Assembly (NCBI RefSeq): GCF_004792695.1
Contig: NZ_SRXU01000001.1
Span: 496,001-560,000 of the forward strand
DNA: 64,000 nt
Source of the DNA: Sphingomonas naasensis
GTDB taxonomy: Bacteria > Pseudomonadota > Alphaproteobacteria > Sphingomonadales > Sphingomonadaceae
Direction of reading: 5' to 3'
Below, in pieces: positions 1 to 9,219 of this stretch. The notes below the pieces were generated by a model. The model was not told the origin of the DNA. It searched no databases and saw only the letters and a program-made list of their open reading frames with translations. Both the position numbers and the translations under genes were made by a program. Numbering within the stretch: the stretch's first letter is position 1; every line of letters starts with the position of its first letter.

Positions 1-1
1 A

Positions 2-2086
2 TATGCCCGCCCGGTCGCGTGGAACGACTGGACCCGCGCGACCAGCGCCGCGCCTGCCGGCTCGTCGCCCAACCTGCAGGCGCCGACTGGTTTCGCCGCG
101 GCGATCGAGTTCGGCCATTACGAGCGCCCGCAGGCCAATTTCTCGCTCGAATGGGCGCCCGACAGCACCACCAAATTCTATGTCGAGGGTTTGTTCGCCG
201 GTTATCGCGGCAATGTCTTCCAGGCGCGTCCGACCTTCCGCGGCTTCACCGGCACCGCGTTCGAGGCGACCGCGGGCGACACGTGCGAGGATTTCGCGGT
301 GGGCCCCGACGGCTATTATTCGGGGAACGTGCGCAGCGCGACCAATCCCACCGGAACCGGCACAATCCGCCAATTGTGCAACGCCACCGGCTATACCGCG
401 CGCAACATCGAATATTACACCGCGACGGTCGCCAACCGGGCGCGGACCGACATCTATGTGCTGGCGACCGGCTTCAACAAGGAATTCGGCGCGCTCACCT
501 GGAACACCGACGTCTCGTACGAATCCTCGACCAACCGCAACAACAGCTTCCGCGTCGACATCGGCAAGCGCATCGCCGAGCTCGTCCAGGTCCGCGACGT
601 CGACCATGCGGTGCAGGCGACGATGCCGGGAAACCCGATGAACGACCCTGCCGGCCTCGCCTTCGCCAACGGCATGACCGAGGACATCAACCGCAGCCGC
701 GGCACGCTCTGGTCGGTCATGAGCGACATGAAATATGATTTCGACGGCGGCTTGCTGGACTATCTGCAGGGCGGCGTGCGCGTCGCGCGGCGCAAGGCGG
801 GGTTCGAGCAGTATCTCGGCGGCCCGCCCGCCCCCGGCGGATCGTTCGTGACCCCGCTCAGCGCCGCCGGGCTGCCTTCGGACATTCTCGTCCAGGCGCC
901 GGGCGTGCCGCAGATGAACGACGGTGCGTCGTTCCTGCAGATCGATCCCAACTACCTTCTCGAGGAAGACATCAAGCGCCAGCTTCGCACGCTGTATCGC
1001 ATCTCGCCGAACACGCCCGCGTTCGATCCGACGCGCGACTATGATGCGCAGGAGAGAACCATCGCCGGCTTCCTGCAGGCCGGATACAAATTCTCGCTGA
1101 GCGACACGGTCACCGTCGACGGCATGGTCGGCGCCCGCCTGACCCGCACCAGCCGCGACATCGCCGGCTCGGGCCGGGTGACCGATCCGGCGACCAGCAC
1201 CTCGAGCGTGGTACTGGTCCGGCGCTCGACCAGCGACACCGATCTGCTGCCCAACGCCAGCGCGCGCATCAAGTTCGGCGGGGGGCTGCAATCGCGCTTC
1301 AACTATTCGAAGACGCTGTCGCGCCCGAGCTTCGGCCAGCTCAACCCGGGCCTCAGCTATGTCGTCTCCTATGTCAGCACGATCCAGAACTCGGGCTCGG
1401 GCGGCAATCCCGACCTCAAGCCGCAAAAGGCCGACAGCTTCGATGCTTCGCTCGAATATTATTTCGGACGCAGCAACTATGTGTCGGCGGTCGCCTTCTA
1501 TCGCGACATCAAGGACCGGATCATCTCCGGCACCGAAGTCCGCACGATCGACGGGCTGCAATATGTGATCTCGACGCCGCGCAATCTCGGCTCGGCGAGG
1601 ATCAAGGGCCTCGAGCTGGGTGGCCAGCTGTTCCTCGATTTCCTGCCCGAGGGGCTCGATGGCCTGGGCGTGATCGGCAATTTCACCGTCATCGACAGCG
1701 AGGTGACCACTCCCGGCGACCGGCTCGAGGGCCTGCCGCTGCTCGGCGTCTCGAAGTATAATTTCAACGCCGGGCTGATCTACGAGAAATACGGCATCTC
1801 GGCGCGCGCGATCTACACCTATCGCTCGCAATATTTCGACGCCGACATCACTAACGGCCTGTCGCTGCGGCCGGTCTCGATCCCCGTCGGGCTCAACGGC
1901 ATCCGCGCCGCGGGGCGGCTCGATTTCGGCCTCAACTACGAGATCACCCCCGACATCACGATCAGCCTCGCCGGCACCAACGTCACCGGCCAGAAGACCC
2001 GCAACTTCGAATCGCGCGCGGATTTCGTCCGCGAAGTGCGCAACGACGACACGACCTACTCGCTCGGAATCCGCTTCAACTTCTGA
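2..2086 (+). CDS. TonB-dependent receptor, C-terminal part (5' end outside window)
   Basis: The reading frame is open from the first bases of the window, so the signal peptide and plug domain are missing and only the beta-barrel is seen (about 694 residues). Alternating amphipathic strands, a segment reading NPDLKPQKADSFDASLEYYF and the terminal YSLGIRFNF ending in phenylalanine are typical of TBDT barrels inserted by the BAM complex. Such receptors import siderophores, cobalamin or oligosaccharides across the outer membrane using TonB/ExbBD energy. The next gene, 56 nt downstream on the same strand, encodes a secreted metallohydrolase, so the two may share a substrate, but the ligand cannot be told from the sequence. 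Confidence 0.93.
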   Translation, partial: YARPVAWNDWTRATSAAPAGSSPNLQAPTGFAAAIEFGHYERPQANFSLEWAPDSTTKFYVEGLFAGYRGNVFQARPTFRGFTGTAFEATAGDTCEDFAVGPDGYYSGNVRSATNPTGTGTIRQLCNATGYTARNIEYYTATVANRARTDIYVLATGFNKEFGALTWNTDVSYESSTNRNNSFRVDIGKRIAELVQVRDVDHAVQATMPGNPMNDPAGLAFANGMTEDINRSRGTLWSVMSDMKYDFDGGLLDYLQGGVRVARRKAGFEQYLGGPPAPGGSFVTPLSAAGLPSDILVQAPGVPQMNDGASFLQIDPNYLLEEDIKRQLRTLYRISPNTPAFDPTRDYDAQERTIAGFLQAGYKFSLSDTVTVDGMVGARLTRTSRDIAGSGRVTDPATSTSSVVLVRRSTSDTDLLPNASARIKFGGGLQSRFNYSKTLSRPSFGQLNPGLSYVVSYVSTIQNSGSGGNPDLKPQKADSFDASLEYYFGRSNYVSAVAFYRDIKDRIISGTEVRTIDGLQYVISTPRNLGSARIKGLELGGQLFLDFLPEGLDGLGVIGNFTVIDSEVTTPGDRLEGLPLLGVSKYNFNAGLIYEKYGISARAIYTYRSQYFDADITNGLSLRPVSIPVGLNGIRAAGRLDFGLNYEITPDITISLAGTNVTGQKTRNFESRADFVREVRNDDTTYSLGIRFNF

Positions 2087-2131
2087 ACCGGGCGAATGCA
2101 AGCAAGACAGCCGACCGGGATCGGCGGAGAC

Positions 2132-2137
2132 AGGAGG
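2132..2137 (+). promoter_or_regulatory. Ribosome binding site that selects a TTG start
   Basis: A perfect AGGAGG lies 5 nt before TTG at 2143. It sits 20 nt before the first in-frame ATG at 2158, so TTG is the better start, and TTG also gives a signal peptide with its positive N-terminus intact. Confidence 0.6.
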
Positions 2138-2142
2138 ACGGT

Positions 2143-4299
2143 TTGACAAGGAAATGGATGATTGCAGCGCTTCGGCTCGCGACGGTGCTGACCGCGGGCT
2201 GCTTCGTCGCGCTCGACGCTGCTCATGCCCAGACGCCGGCGACCGTCCTCCATCAGCCGGCGCGCGCGCTGCCCGGCGACGTCCGCGTCACCCGCGCGCA
2301 GGATGCGGTGACGATCGATTGGCCCTCGGCGGCGGGCGAGCGCGCGCAGCTCGTCCTCTCGCTCGACAAGCGCATGCCGCTGATCCGCACGATCGCGATC
2401 GCCGGCAAGCCCGTGCTCGGCGGCGTCGATCCCGCCGGGGTGGTCACCGTCGGCACGCGCGATCTCAAACAGGGCTGGACGATCTTCTTCGATAATCCGC
2501 GCCAGCGCCCGTTCGAGAGCTTCCCGCTGACCCTCTCGCGCGACGACATCACGGTTCGCGCAGAGGGGGGATATACGAGGGTGATCGTCGGCGGCGCCGC
2601 GGCCGGGCCATTCTCCGGCAGCTATCAGTTCACCCTCTACCCCGGTTCGCGGCTGGTCCGCGCCGCGATGGTGATGTCCACGCATCGTCCCGCCACTGCC
2701 TATACCTTCGATGCGGGCCTCACCGCCGCGTCGGCAGACACGCTGCCGTGGCGCGCGATCGCCTTCACCGACCTCACCGATGCGCTCGTCCGTAAAGCGG
2801 GAGAGGCGTCGTGCAAACCGGCGGTCTCGCCCAAGGTGCGCGCCCGCATGATCGCGGCGGAGGGCACCACCGGCGGCGCGCTCGGCATCCTGCCGCCGCC
2901 GCACCAATTCTACTACCCGCTCGATTATGCCAACAACGACAATTCGGCGTGGTACGGCAGCGACTATCGCAACCTGACCGGCCGTACCGGCTTCGGCGTG
3001 CGGCAGACGCTCGAGGGCGACCGGCGCTGGGTGCCGTGGGTCAACGCCCCGCCGGGCTCGGTGCAGGACATGGGCGTGTTCCTGCTGCCCGACACCGGCG
3101 ACGCCGCGAGCGTCACCCGGGCCGCCCTGGCCTATACCCGCAACGACAGCTTCAAGCGGCTGGCCGGGCACCATAGCTTCACCAGCCACTACCATATCGA
3201 GCACACCGAAGCCTTTCTGAACACCGCGCGCTTCCAGCAGTCGACGCAGGTGCCCGACGGGCTCGAATCCCCCGATTTCGTGAAACGCTTCAAGGACATG
3301 AACGTCGAGATCGTCCACCTCGCCGAGTTGCACCTCCCCCGGGAAGCGCTCGATCGCGCCGGCGACCGGCTGACCCTGCTCAAGATGATGCACGCCGAGA
3401 CCGCGCGGCTGTCGGACGACAAATTGCTGCTGCTTCCGGGCGAGGAACCCAACGTCCATCTCGGCGGGCATTGGATCAGCTTCTTCCCCAAGCCGGTCTA
3501 CTGGACGCTGGACCGCAAGGAGGGACAGCCTTTCGTCGAGGAGGATCCCAGGCTCGGCAAAGTCTATCATGTCGGCTCGCAGGACGACGTCCTCAAGCTG
3601 ATGCAGGCCGAGCACGGGCTGATGTGGACCGCGCATCCGCGGGTCAAGGGCTCGCTCGGCTTCCCCGACAAGCACAAGGATACGCCCTTCTTCAAGAGCG
3701 ACCGCTTCCTCGGCGGCGCGTGGAAGAACATGCCGGTGGACTATTCGCTGGCCCGCCTCGGCACGCGCGTGCTCGACACGCTCGACGACATGAACAACTG
3801 GGCGGCCACGCCCGCCGAGCGCAAGTTCGCGCCGGGCGAAGTCGATGTCTTCCAGATCGATCGCGAGAGCGAGCTCTATGCCCATATGAACATCAACTAT
3901 CTCCGCCTCGACGGACCGTTGCCGCGCTACGCCGATGGCTGGGCAACGGTGCTCGACGCGTTGCGCGGCGGCAGGTTCTTCACCACCACGGGGGAGGTGC
4001 TGATCCCGGACTTCACCATCGACGGCGCGAAGAGCGGCGAGGAGACGGGGTTCGGCCGCAACGCCACCGTCCGCGCGACGATCGAATGGACCTTCCCGCT
4101 CGCCTATGCCGAAATCGTCAGCGGCGACGGCGCCAAGGTCTATCGCGACCGCATCGACCTCAGCGGTGCGGCGCCGTTCGGCAGCCGGACGATCGAGAAA
4201 CGCGTCGACCTGCGCGGCCGCAAATGGGCGCGCATCGAGGTGTGGGACGTCGCGACCAACGGCGCCTACACGCCGCCGGTTTTCCCCAAAGCGAACTAG
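2143..4299 (+). CDS. Secreted CehA/McbA-like metallohydrolase (PHP-type)
   Basis: The 718-residue protein begins with a signal peptide (MTRKWMIAALRL followed by a hydrophobic stretch to AHAQ near residue 30). The first third looks like a beta-rich domain. The second half carries histidine-rich segments (HHSFTSHYHIEHTEAF, IVHLAELHLP, GGHWISFFPKP, WTAHPRVKGS) and GGRFFTTTGEVLIPDF, as in the CehA/McbA family of PHP-fold metallohydrolases, whose founding member hydrolyses carbaryl. Metal-binding residues are inferred from these histidines. The natural substrate is unknown; the family is broad and the pesticide activity should not be assumed. It follows a TBDT, which suggests periplasmic processing of an imported compound. 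Confidence 0.72.
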   Translation: MTRKWMIAALRLATVLTAGCFVALDAAHAQTPATVLHQPARALPGDVRVTRAQDAVTIDWPSAAGERAQLVLSLDKRMPLIRTIAIAGKPVLGGVDPAGVVTVGTRDLKQGWTIFFDNPRQRPFESFPLTLSRDDITVRAEGGYTRVIVGGAAAGPFSGSYQFTLYPGSRLVRAAMVMSTHRPATAYTFDAGLTAASADTLPWRAIAFTDLTDALVRKAGEASCKPAVSPKVRARMIAAEGTTGGALGILPPPHQFYYPLDYANNDNSAWYGSDYRNLTGRTGFGVRQTLEGDRRWVPWVNAPPGSVQDMGVFLLPDTGDAASVTRAALAYTRNDSFKRLAGHHSFTSHYHIEHTEAFLNTARFQQSTQVPDGLESPDFVKRFKDMNVEIVHLAELHLPREALDRAGDRLTLLKMMHAETARLSDDKLLLLPGEEPNVHLGGHWISFFPKPVYWTLDRKEGQPFVEEDPRLGKVYHVGSQDDVLKLMQAEHGLMWTAHPRVKGSLGFPDKHKDTPFFKSDRFLGGAWKNMPVDYSLARLGTRVLDTLDDMNNWAATPAERKFAPGEVDVFQIDRESELYAHMNINYLRLDGPLPRYADGWATVLDALRGGRFFTTTGEVLIPDFTIDGAKSGEETGFGRNATVRATIEWTFPLAYAEIVSGDGAKVYRDRIDLSGAAPFGSRTIEKRVDLRGRKWARIEVWDVATNGAYTPPVFPKAN

Positions 4300-4309
4300 T
4301 CCTCCCCCT

Positions 4310-4352
4310 GCCCGCGCAACTGGCGGCGTCGCGCGCCGCCAGTTGCGCGGGC
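4310..4352. terminator. Perfect 19-bp hairpin between convergent genes
   Basis: Positions 4310-4328 and 4334-4352 are perfect reverse complements around a 5-nt loop. The hairpin lies 11 nt after the metallohydrolase stop and about 50 nt beyond the end of the phosphoesterase gene on the other strand. The tract after it (CCTTTCGT) is a poor U-run, so it may be a bidirectional or Rho-assisted terminator. Confidence 0.6.
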
Positions 4353-4401
4353 CCTTTCGTCCGGAGCGCCGCGCGGCGGTTTCGAGAACCGGACATGGCG
4401 A

Positions 4402-6291
4402 TCAGCGCATCGGCAGGTGCGGCTGGAGCGCCATCAGGAAAGCGCGGCCGTCGCCATGGGTCTGCAGCCTCGCCTTGGCGCTGATCACCTCGGGCGCAGT
4501 GAGGGGGCGGCCGGCTGCCAGTCCGGAGGCACCGATCAGCACGCTCTGCTGGACGCTGTTGAGCGGCTCGCTGTCATCGGGTTCGGGGATCACCGCGAGC
4601 GCCGCAGGCGGTGTGGGCAGCGACGGCCATGGCTGCGGACTGGTCTCGTTGAGCACATAAGCGAGATTGGGCGCGGCGGCGATGCGCGGGCTCGGCAATG
4701 TCGTGGCGAACGACGCCGAAAGCCCCTGCCAGTCGCGCAGCGTGGCGAGCACGCTGGTATGGTCGAGCGGCACGCCGGTGTTGGTGCGGAACACCGTACC
4801 CGGCGTCACCCAGGACGAGATCAGGATCGCCGGGATGCGCACGCCGAACCGGTCGAAATGGAAATTCTCGTCGCTGGATACCGCGCCCGGCGACGGCGGC
4901 TGCGCACCGCCCGGCGGTTCGACATGGTCATAGGTCCCGCCATGTTCGTCGAACAGCAGGATGAACAGGATCTTGTCGCGATACGGACTCTGCTCGATCG
5001 CGCTGTAGATCGTCGCGAGAAACTGCTCGCCGGGGCGCACGTCGTGCGGCGGGTGATAGCTCTCGTCGAGGCCGCGCGTGCCGAAATTGGGCTCGACGAA
5101 GCTGAACGCCGGCAGCTTCTGCGCGGCGGGCGCGCCGTCCGCCTGCGCGCACGCCGCCTGGAATTGCGCGATGCCGCTGAAATTGGTCGTGTTCGTACCG
5201 TATTTGGTGGCGAACATCACCTTGGTCAGCGAGGGCAGCACGCCGTCGTTATAGACCATCCACGACAGGCCGTTCGCGCCGAACACGTCGAAGATCGTGT
5301 TGATGTCCCACGGCAGATAATAGTCGTTGTTGATATGGCCGTCGGACGACCCGGTCTGGACGAAGCCGCGGTTCGGCCAGGTCTGGCTCGGCACCGAGCA
5401 GAACCACGCATCGGACACCGCGAACGCGGTCGCCAGCGTGCTGATGATCGGCAGTTGCGCGACGCTGTAGCACTGCATGATCTGCTCGGCGGGCGTGCCG
5501 GCCTGCTGGGTGACATAGTCGGTGAGGAAGCCGCCCATATCGTTCGATATCTGGACGGTCACATGGTCGAACTCCTCGCCCGGATCGGGGCTGGGCACGA
5601 ACCATTGGGTGATCGTCCGGGCGCCCTCGTTCCAATCGGTCGTGCCGTTGGTGACATGGACGGGCTGGCCGCCATTGACGCTCGGGTCGCTGTTCGACAG
5701 CGACAGGTCGAGCCCGTCATAGGCCGCGGGCGATCCCGCCGGCAGCACCTGCGCCGGCGCGGTGCCCGACGGATAGATCCAGCCGAGCAGGTTATCGAGC
5801 GAGCGGTTCTCCATCATCAGGACGACGACATGCTCGATCTGCGGAAGGATCATCCCTTGCTGCTGCGCGCTGACGGCGAAGACGACGTCGTCATAGACGC
5901 CATCGGATACATAGCTGCCGACGACGACATAGCCATTGCCGTCGGCCGCAGTGAAGGCGAGCCGGGTATTGCCGGTCTGCCAACCGGTATTCGCGCCTCC
6001 GGCCGCGATCTGGATCGCGATGTCGCTGCTCGCGAAGGTGCCGGTCAGCTGAACCTCCAGAGCGACCGCGGTGCCACCGACCATGGCGATCGAGGTCACC
6101 ACCCAGGTGTCGCCGTCGCTGATCCCCTCGTTGCGATCGATCCAATAGAGCTCGGTCTGCCCACCGCCATCGGGAACATCGGCGCTGCCCTGAGGGTCCG
6201 ACCAGTAATCGCTGCTCAGCGCGGGCGCGATCTGCGTGGCGGCGGAGAGGTTCTCGCTCAGCGAATTGGCGACATAGACGTTGGTGGGCAT
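4402..6291 (-). CDS. Phosphoesterase family (phospholipase C/acid phosphatase-like) with N-terminal beta domain
   Basis: The 629-residue protein has two parts. Residues of about 150-600 are the phosphoesterase family (PF04185) found in bacterial phospholipases C and AcpA-type acid phosphatases: IEHVVVLMMENRSLDNLLGW near the start, YHPPHDVRPGEQF, and LFDEHGGTYDHVEPP, the usual metal/phosphate-site motif. The N-terminal part of about 140 residues is polar, glycine-rich and beta-predicted, with no family I recognise. There is no Sec or Tat signal at either candidate start, unlike classical PLCs. I chose ATG at 6291 because AGGAG lies upstream and ATG at 6315 has none. A second beta-rich protein is encoded 108 nt upstream on the same strand. 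The substrate (phospholipid or other phosphoester) is unknown. Confidence 0.82.
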   Translation of the reverse strand: MPTNVYVANSLSENLSAATQIAPALSSDYWSDPQGSADVPDGGGQTELYWIDRNEGISDGDTWVVTSIAMVGGTAVALEVQLTGTFASSDIAIQIAAGGANTGWQTGNTRLAFTAADGNGYVVVGSYVSDGVYDDVVFAVSAQQQGMILPQIEHVVVLMMENRSLDNLLGWIYPSGTAPAQVLPAGSPAAYDGLDLSLSNSDPSVNGGQPVHVTNGTTDWNEGARTITQWFVPSPDPGEEFDHVTVQISNDMGGFLTDYVTQQAGTPAEQIMQCYSVAQLPIISTLATAFAVSDAWFCSVPSQTWPNRGFVQTGSSDGHINNDYYLPWDINTIFDVFGANGLSWMVYNDGVLPSLTKVMFATKYGTNTTNFSGIAQFQAACAQADGAPAAQKLPAFSFVEPNFGTRGLDESYHPPHDVRPGEQFLATIYSAIEQSPYRDKILFILLFDEHGGTYDHVEPPGGAQPPSPGAVSSDENFHFDRFGVRIPAILISSWVTPGTVFRTNTGVPLDHTSVLATLRDWQGLSASFATTLPSPRIAAAPNLAYVLNETSPQPWPSLPTPPAALAVIPEPDDSEPLNSVQQSVLIGASGLAAGRPLTAPEVISAKARLQTHGDGRAFLMALQPHLPMR

Positions 6292-6399
6292 CGCATCGAC
6301 GCTCCTGGCTGGCATCGGGAAGGACTATGGAAGACCGGTCGTGACCGGCGAAAGCGCAGGACGGGTGCGCAATCGCCGCCCCGCCCTGCGCCCCCGCGA

Positions 6400-6864
6400 T
6401 CAGCTGACCGGTTCGGCCGGCGTCACCACCTGATATTGAGGCTTGGGGCGGCTCGCATCGCCGCCATCGACGGTGAACGAATAGTCGCTCCAGAATATCT
6501 TGGCGATCGCCGCAGAGCTGCTGTTGTACGACACTTCGTGCCATTCGCGCGTCGACGAATAGACGCTGAGATAATAGACATCGCCGGTGAGGTCCTGGAA
6601 TGCCAGATACATCGATCCGCTAAAGGCCCCGCTGGGCCCCTGCGCGTCGACCCGGACCTGATAGTCATAGATGCCGGCGATTTGCTGAAGCTCGATCGCG
6701 AAGACGGTGCCTCCATCATTGGCGATCACGCAATTCTGCGGAGAATTGCCGTTGACCGTCGCGGATTGGCCCGGCTGCATTCCACCTTGCGAGGTGGCTG
6801 AATAATAGCCGTTGGTGCACTCGCCGCAATCACCCTGGAAATTAGCTGTACCGCCACTGCTCAT
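6400..6864 (-). CDS. Small glycine/serine-rich beta protein, unrecognised
   Basis: I do not recognise this 154-residue protein. It starts MSSGGTANFQGDCGECTNG, has three cysteines in its N-terminal part (GDCGEC and QNCVIAND), no signal peptide or membrane segment, and alternating hydrophobic residues suggesting a beta-sandwich. The start at 6864 has a perfect AGGAGG 5 nt upstream; an in-frame extension to 6969 is possible but has no such site. It precedes the phosphoesterase gene on the same strand and the two are probably cotranscribed. A short pattern (LAF, a glycine-containing turn, then Tyr) recurs in the N-terminal domain of that neighbour, which hints at a related fold. Confidence 0.6.
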   Translation of the reverse strand: MSSGGTANFQGDCGECTNGYYSATSQGGMQPGQSATVNGNSPQNCVIANDGGTVFAIELQQIAGIYDYQVRVDAQGPSGAFSGSMYLAFQDLTGDVYYLSVYSSTREWHEVSYNSSSAAIAKIFWSDYSFTVDGGDASRPKPQYQVVTPAEPVS

Positions 6865-7262
6865 ATCGCCCTCCTGTGTTACGCTTGAACAAGCGCGTGC
6901 CGTCTCGGGCAGCGAACCACGTTCAATGGCGACCCAACGGTTGCTCCGTTGACAAATAAAGCCCGGCACTTCTTAAGTATTATTAAGAGAATCACCAGAC
7001 CAAAGCCATCATACACGTGTTCATTTCGACGTGCTAGACAATAGTCAAATAAATACTAGAAGACACTGTAATATATCCTAAACATTCCTTTTACGACAAC
7101 TAAGTCCTTCTCCGAAATGGATAGAATTGGGGTGCGATCATAGCGGAGCGTGGGTCCTGTGCGGCCCGGGCTGCGCCGAATGCCGGCGTCGCAGGCGCAT
7201 CACGCTGCCGGCGCGTCGCGAGAGCATGCGAGACGAGTCGGAACGCTGCGCGCGGGAACCGG
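6865..7262. other. Intergenic region, AT-rich
   Basis: This gap of 398 bases holds no convincing gene. About 6950-7120 is strikingly AT-rich for this genome. It contains short inverted repeats: CAACGG/CCGTTG at 6935-6951 and TCTTAA/TTAAGA at 6971-6988. It is the 5' side of the small beta-protein gene, so promoters for that gene are expected here, but I see no clear -35/-10 pair. The GC-rich part from 7130 to 7262 has no recognisable feature. Confidence 0.5.
6870..6875 (-). promoter_or_regulatory. Strong ribosome binding site fixing the start at 6864
   Basis: CCTCCT on the plus strand reads AGGAGG on the minus strand, 5 nt before the ATG at 6862-6864. It argues against the longer in-frame version starting at 6969. 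Confidence 0.6.
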
Positions 7263-8063
7263 CTAGAGCGGCTGGCCGAGTATCGCCTCGACCTCGCCGC
7301 GATAGGTCCGGCTCATCATCAGCCGGGCGCCGCTCTTGAGCATCACTTCGAACTCGCCGTGCGAGCGACGCTCGAGGAACGCGATCGATCTGACGTTGAC
7401 GAGGTGCGAGCGGTGGATGCGGACGAAGCGGAACGGATCGAGCCGGCTGGCCACGGTCGCGAGGCCCGCGCGGTAGAGAAACGCCTCGCCTTTCGAATGC
7501 ACGGTCACATAGACCCCCGCCGCTTCGATCCAGTCGATCTCCTCGGTGAGTAGCAGCCGTGTCGTGTCGCGCGACTTGACGGCGATCCAGTCCCAGATCT
7601 CCCCCGGGCTGGCCCGCTTCGCAACCAGCCTGAGCAGCTCCGGACCGAAGCCGTTGGCATCGGCCGGATCGGGCGCGCGGCGATCGTGCAGACGCTCCTT
7701 GATCCGCTCGATCGTCCGCTCATAGCGGCGATCGCTGAACGGCTTGAGCAGATAATCGACCGCCTCGGCCTCGAACGCCCGGATCGCGAAATGGTCATAG
7801 GCGGTGACGAACACGGTGAGCGGCATATGCTCGGGGCCGATCGCCTCGACGACGCCGAAGCCGTCGAGGCCGGGCATCTGGACATCGAGGAACACGATGT
7901 CGGGCCGCGCCTGCCGGATCGTCTCGATCGCCGCGACGCCATGCTCGGCGGTGAGGACCGTGGCGATATCGCGATCGTCGCGCAGCAGATCGGCTATGCG
8001 CCGGCGGGCCGGCGCCTCGTCATCGACCACCAGCGCGCAAAGCGGCCTAGGATTCGACGCCAC
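7263..8063 (-). CDS. LytTR-family response regulator
   Basis: The 266-residue protein has a receiver domain (residues ~8-125: LVVDDEAPARRR, phospho-acceptor Asp in VFLDVQMPGLDG, Lys in YLLKPFSD) and a C-terminal LytTR DNA-binding domain (~160-262: DTTRLLLTEEIDWIEAAG, FVRIHRSHLVNV). It should be phosphorylated by the kinase encoded just upstream. I chose GTG at 8063, which overlaps the kinase gene by 17 nt and puts the first receiver strand at the usual distance; longer in-frame starts would give an unusual leader. LytTR proteins usually bind direct repeats. The divergent TBDT operon is the obvious target. Confidence 0.9.
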   Translation of the reverse strand: MASNPRPLCALVVDDEAPARRRIADLLRDDRDIATVLTAEHGVAAIETIRQARPDIVFLDVQMPGLDGFGVVEAIGPEHMPLTVFVTAYDHFAIRAFEAEAVDYLLKPFSDRRYERTIERIKERLHDRRAPDPADANGFGPELLRLVAKRASPGEIWDWIAVKSRDTTRLLLTEEIDWIEAAGVYVTVHSKGEAFLYRAGLATVASRLDPFRFVRIHRSHLVNVRSIAFLERRSHGEFEVMLKSGARLMMSRTYRGEVEAILGQPL

Positions 8064-9219
8064 GAGCCTCGGCTCCCATTCTGTGCAGCGGTATTCGGAT
8101 CGCCACTTCGGTGCCCCCGCCCTCGCGCCGCGCGACACGGAAATCATGGTCGCCCGGTTCCGGATACAGCGTCTGGAGGCGCTCGCGGGTCACGCCGATC
8201 CCGAGACCCGCGCAGGTCTCGATCGTCCATTGCCGTGGGAGTCCGACGCCGTCGTCGATCACCGCGATGTGCAGCGCCGCGCCGACCTGCGCCGCCGAGA
8301 CGACAACCTTTCCGCCCGACATCCGCCCCTCGAGCCCGTGCCGGATCGCATTCTCGACCAGCGGCTGCAGGAACATCGAGGGCACCATCGCCGAGTGCGT
8401 CGCCGGATCCACCTCGACGCAGATGTCGATCCGCTCGCCGAAGCGCAGCTTCTGGATGGCCAGATAGTGATCGAGCAGCGCGAGCTCCTGCGCCAGCGTG
8501 ATCTCCCGGCTGCCCTGGCAATCGAGCGATTGGCGCAGCAGCGCGGCCAGATCCTCGATCATCTCGCGGGCGAGTACGGGGTTGGCCGCGAGCTCGGACG
8601 AGATGGCGTTGAGCGTGTTGAACAGGAAGTGCGGCTCGAGCTGCAGCCGCAGCGCGTTCAAATGCGATTCGACGAGGTTCTTCTCGACCCGCGCCAGCTC
8701 GACCTGGCTGCCCATGAACCGATTATAATATTTGAAAGTCTGGAGCACGCCGACGATCGCTGCATAGGTGCCCCATCCGCCGAGATAAAAATAGATCGCG
8801 AACTCGGTGCTCCTGAGCGGGCTCCACCAGATATCCGGCATCGGATACAGGATGAGCCCGGTAAGATAGGTGTGCGCGAGGCTGAACGGGATGCTCAATC
8901 CCAGATGGGCAACCGCGATGCGAACGACGTTCTGCAGGCGCGACGTCAGTTTGCGATCTATCAGCAATATCGCCGGCGTGAGCAGCGCCCATGCCCAGGC
9001 GTCGATGAATTTGCCGATCGTTTCGGTCCAGCGGAAACCATCGAGCATGTCCGGAACGGCCTGAAACAGGCCGACGACCGTCCACAGCGCGAAGATCAGC
9101 AACGCGGGCATCAACCGCATCCGCCAGCCGTGATTCTCCGCACTTTCGGGGAGCAGGCCCGTCCATGCCCCGAGACCGGCGGCGGGGACGAGCTTGGTCG
9201 AGGTGCCATTCATGCGCAT
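8047..9219 (-). CDS. LytS/YehU-type sensor histidine kinase
   Basis: The ~390-residue membrane kinase has about four transmembrane segments in residues ~30-165 and then a histidine-kinase domain of the LytS/YehU family (PF06580). The phospho-acceptor His lies in LEPHFLFNTLNAISSEL, followed by an ATPase domain with VENAIRHGLEG (N box) and VIDDGVGLP (G1 box). No periplasmic sensor domain of useful size is visible, so the signal is probably sensed in or near the membrane. It overlaps and is cotranscribed with the LytTR regulator. GTG 9222, ATG 9219 and ATG 9213 are all possible starts and none has a strong ribosome binding site. Confidence 0.9.
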   Translation of the reverse strand: MRMNGTSTKLVPAAGLGAWTGLLPESAENHGWRMRLMPALLIFALWTVVGLFQAVPDMLDGFRWTETIGKFIDAWAWALLTPAILLIDRKLTSRLQNVVRIAVAHLGLSIPFSLAHTYLTGLILYPMPDIWWSPLRSTEFAIYFYLGGWGTYAAIVGVLQTFKYYNRFMGSQVELARVEKNLVESHLNALRLQLEPHFLFNTLNAISSELAANPVLAREMIEDLAALLRQSLDCQGSREITLAQELALLDHYLAIQKLRFGERIDICVEVDPATHSAMVPSMFLQPLVENAIRHGLEGRMSGGKVVVSAAQVGAALHIAVIDDGVGLPRQWTIETCAGLGIGVTRERLQTLYPEPGDHDFRVARREGGGTEVAIRIPLHRMGAEARGVES

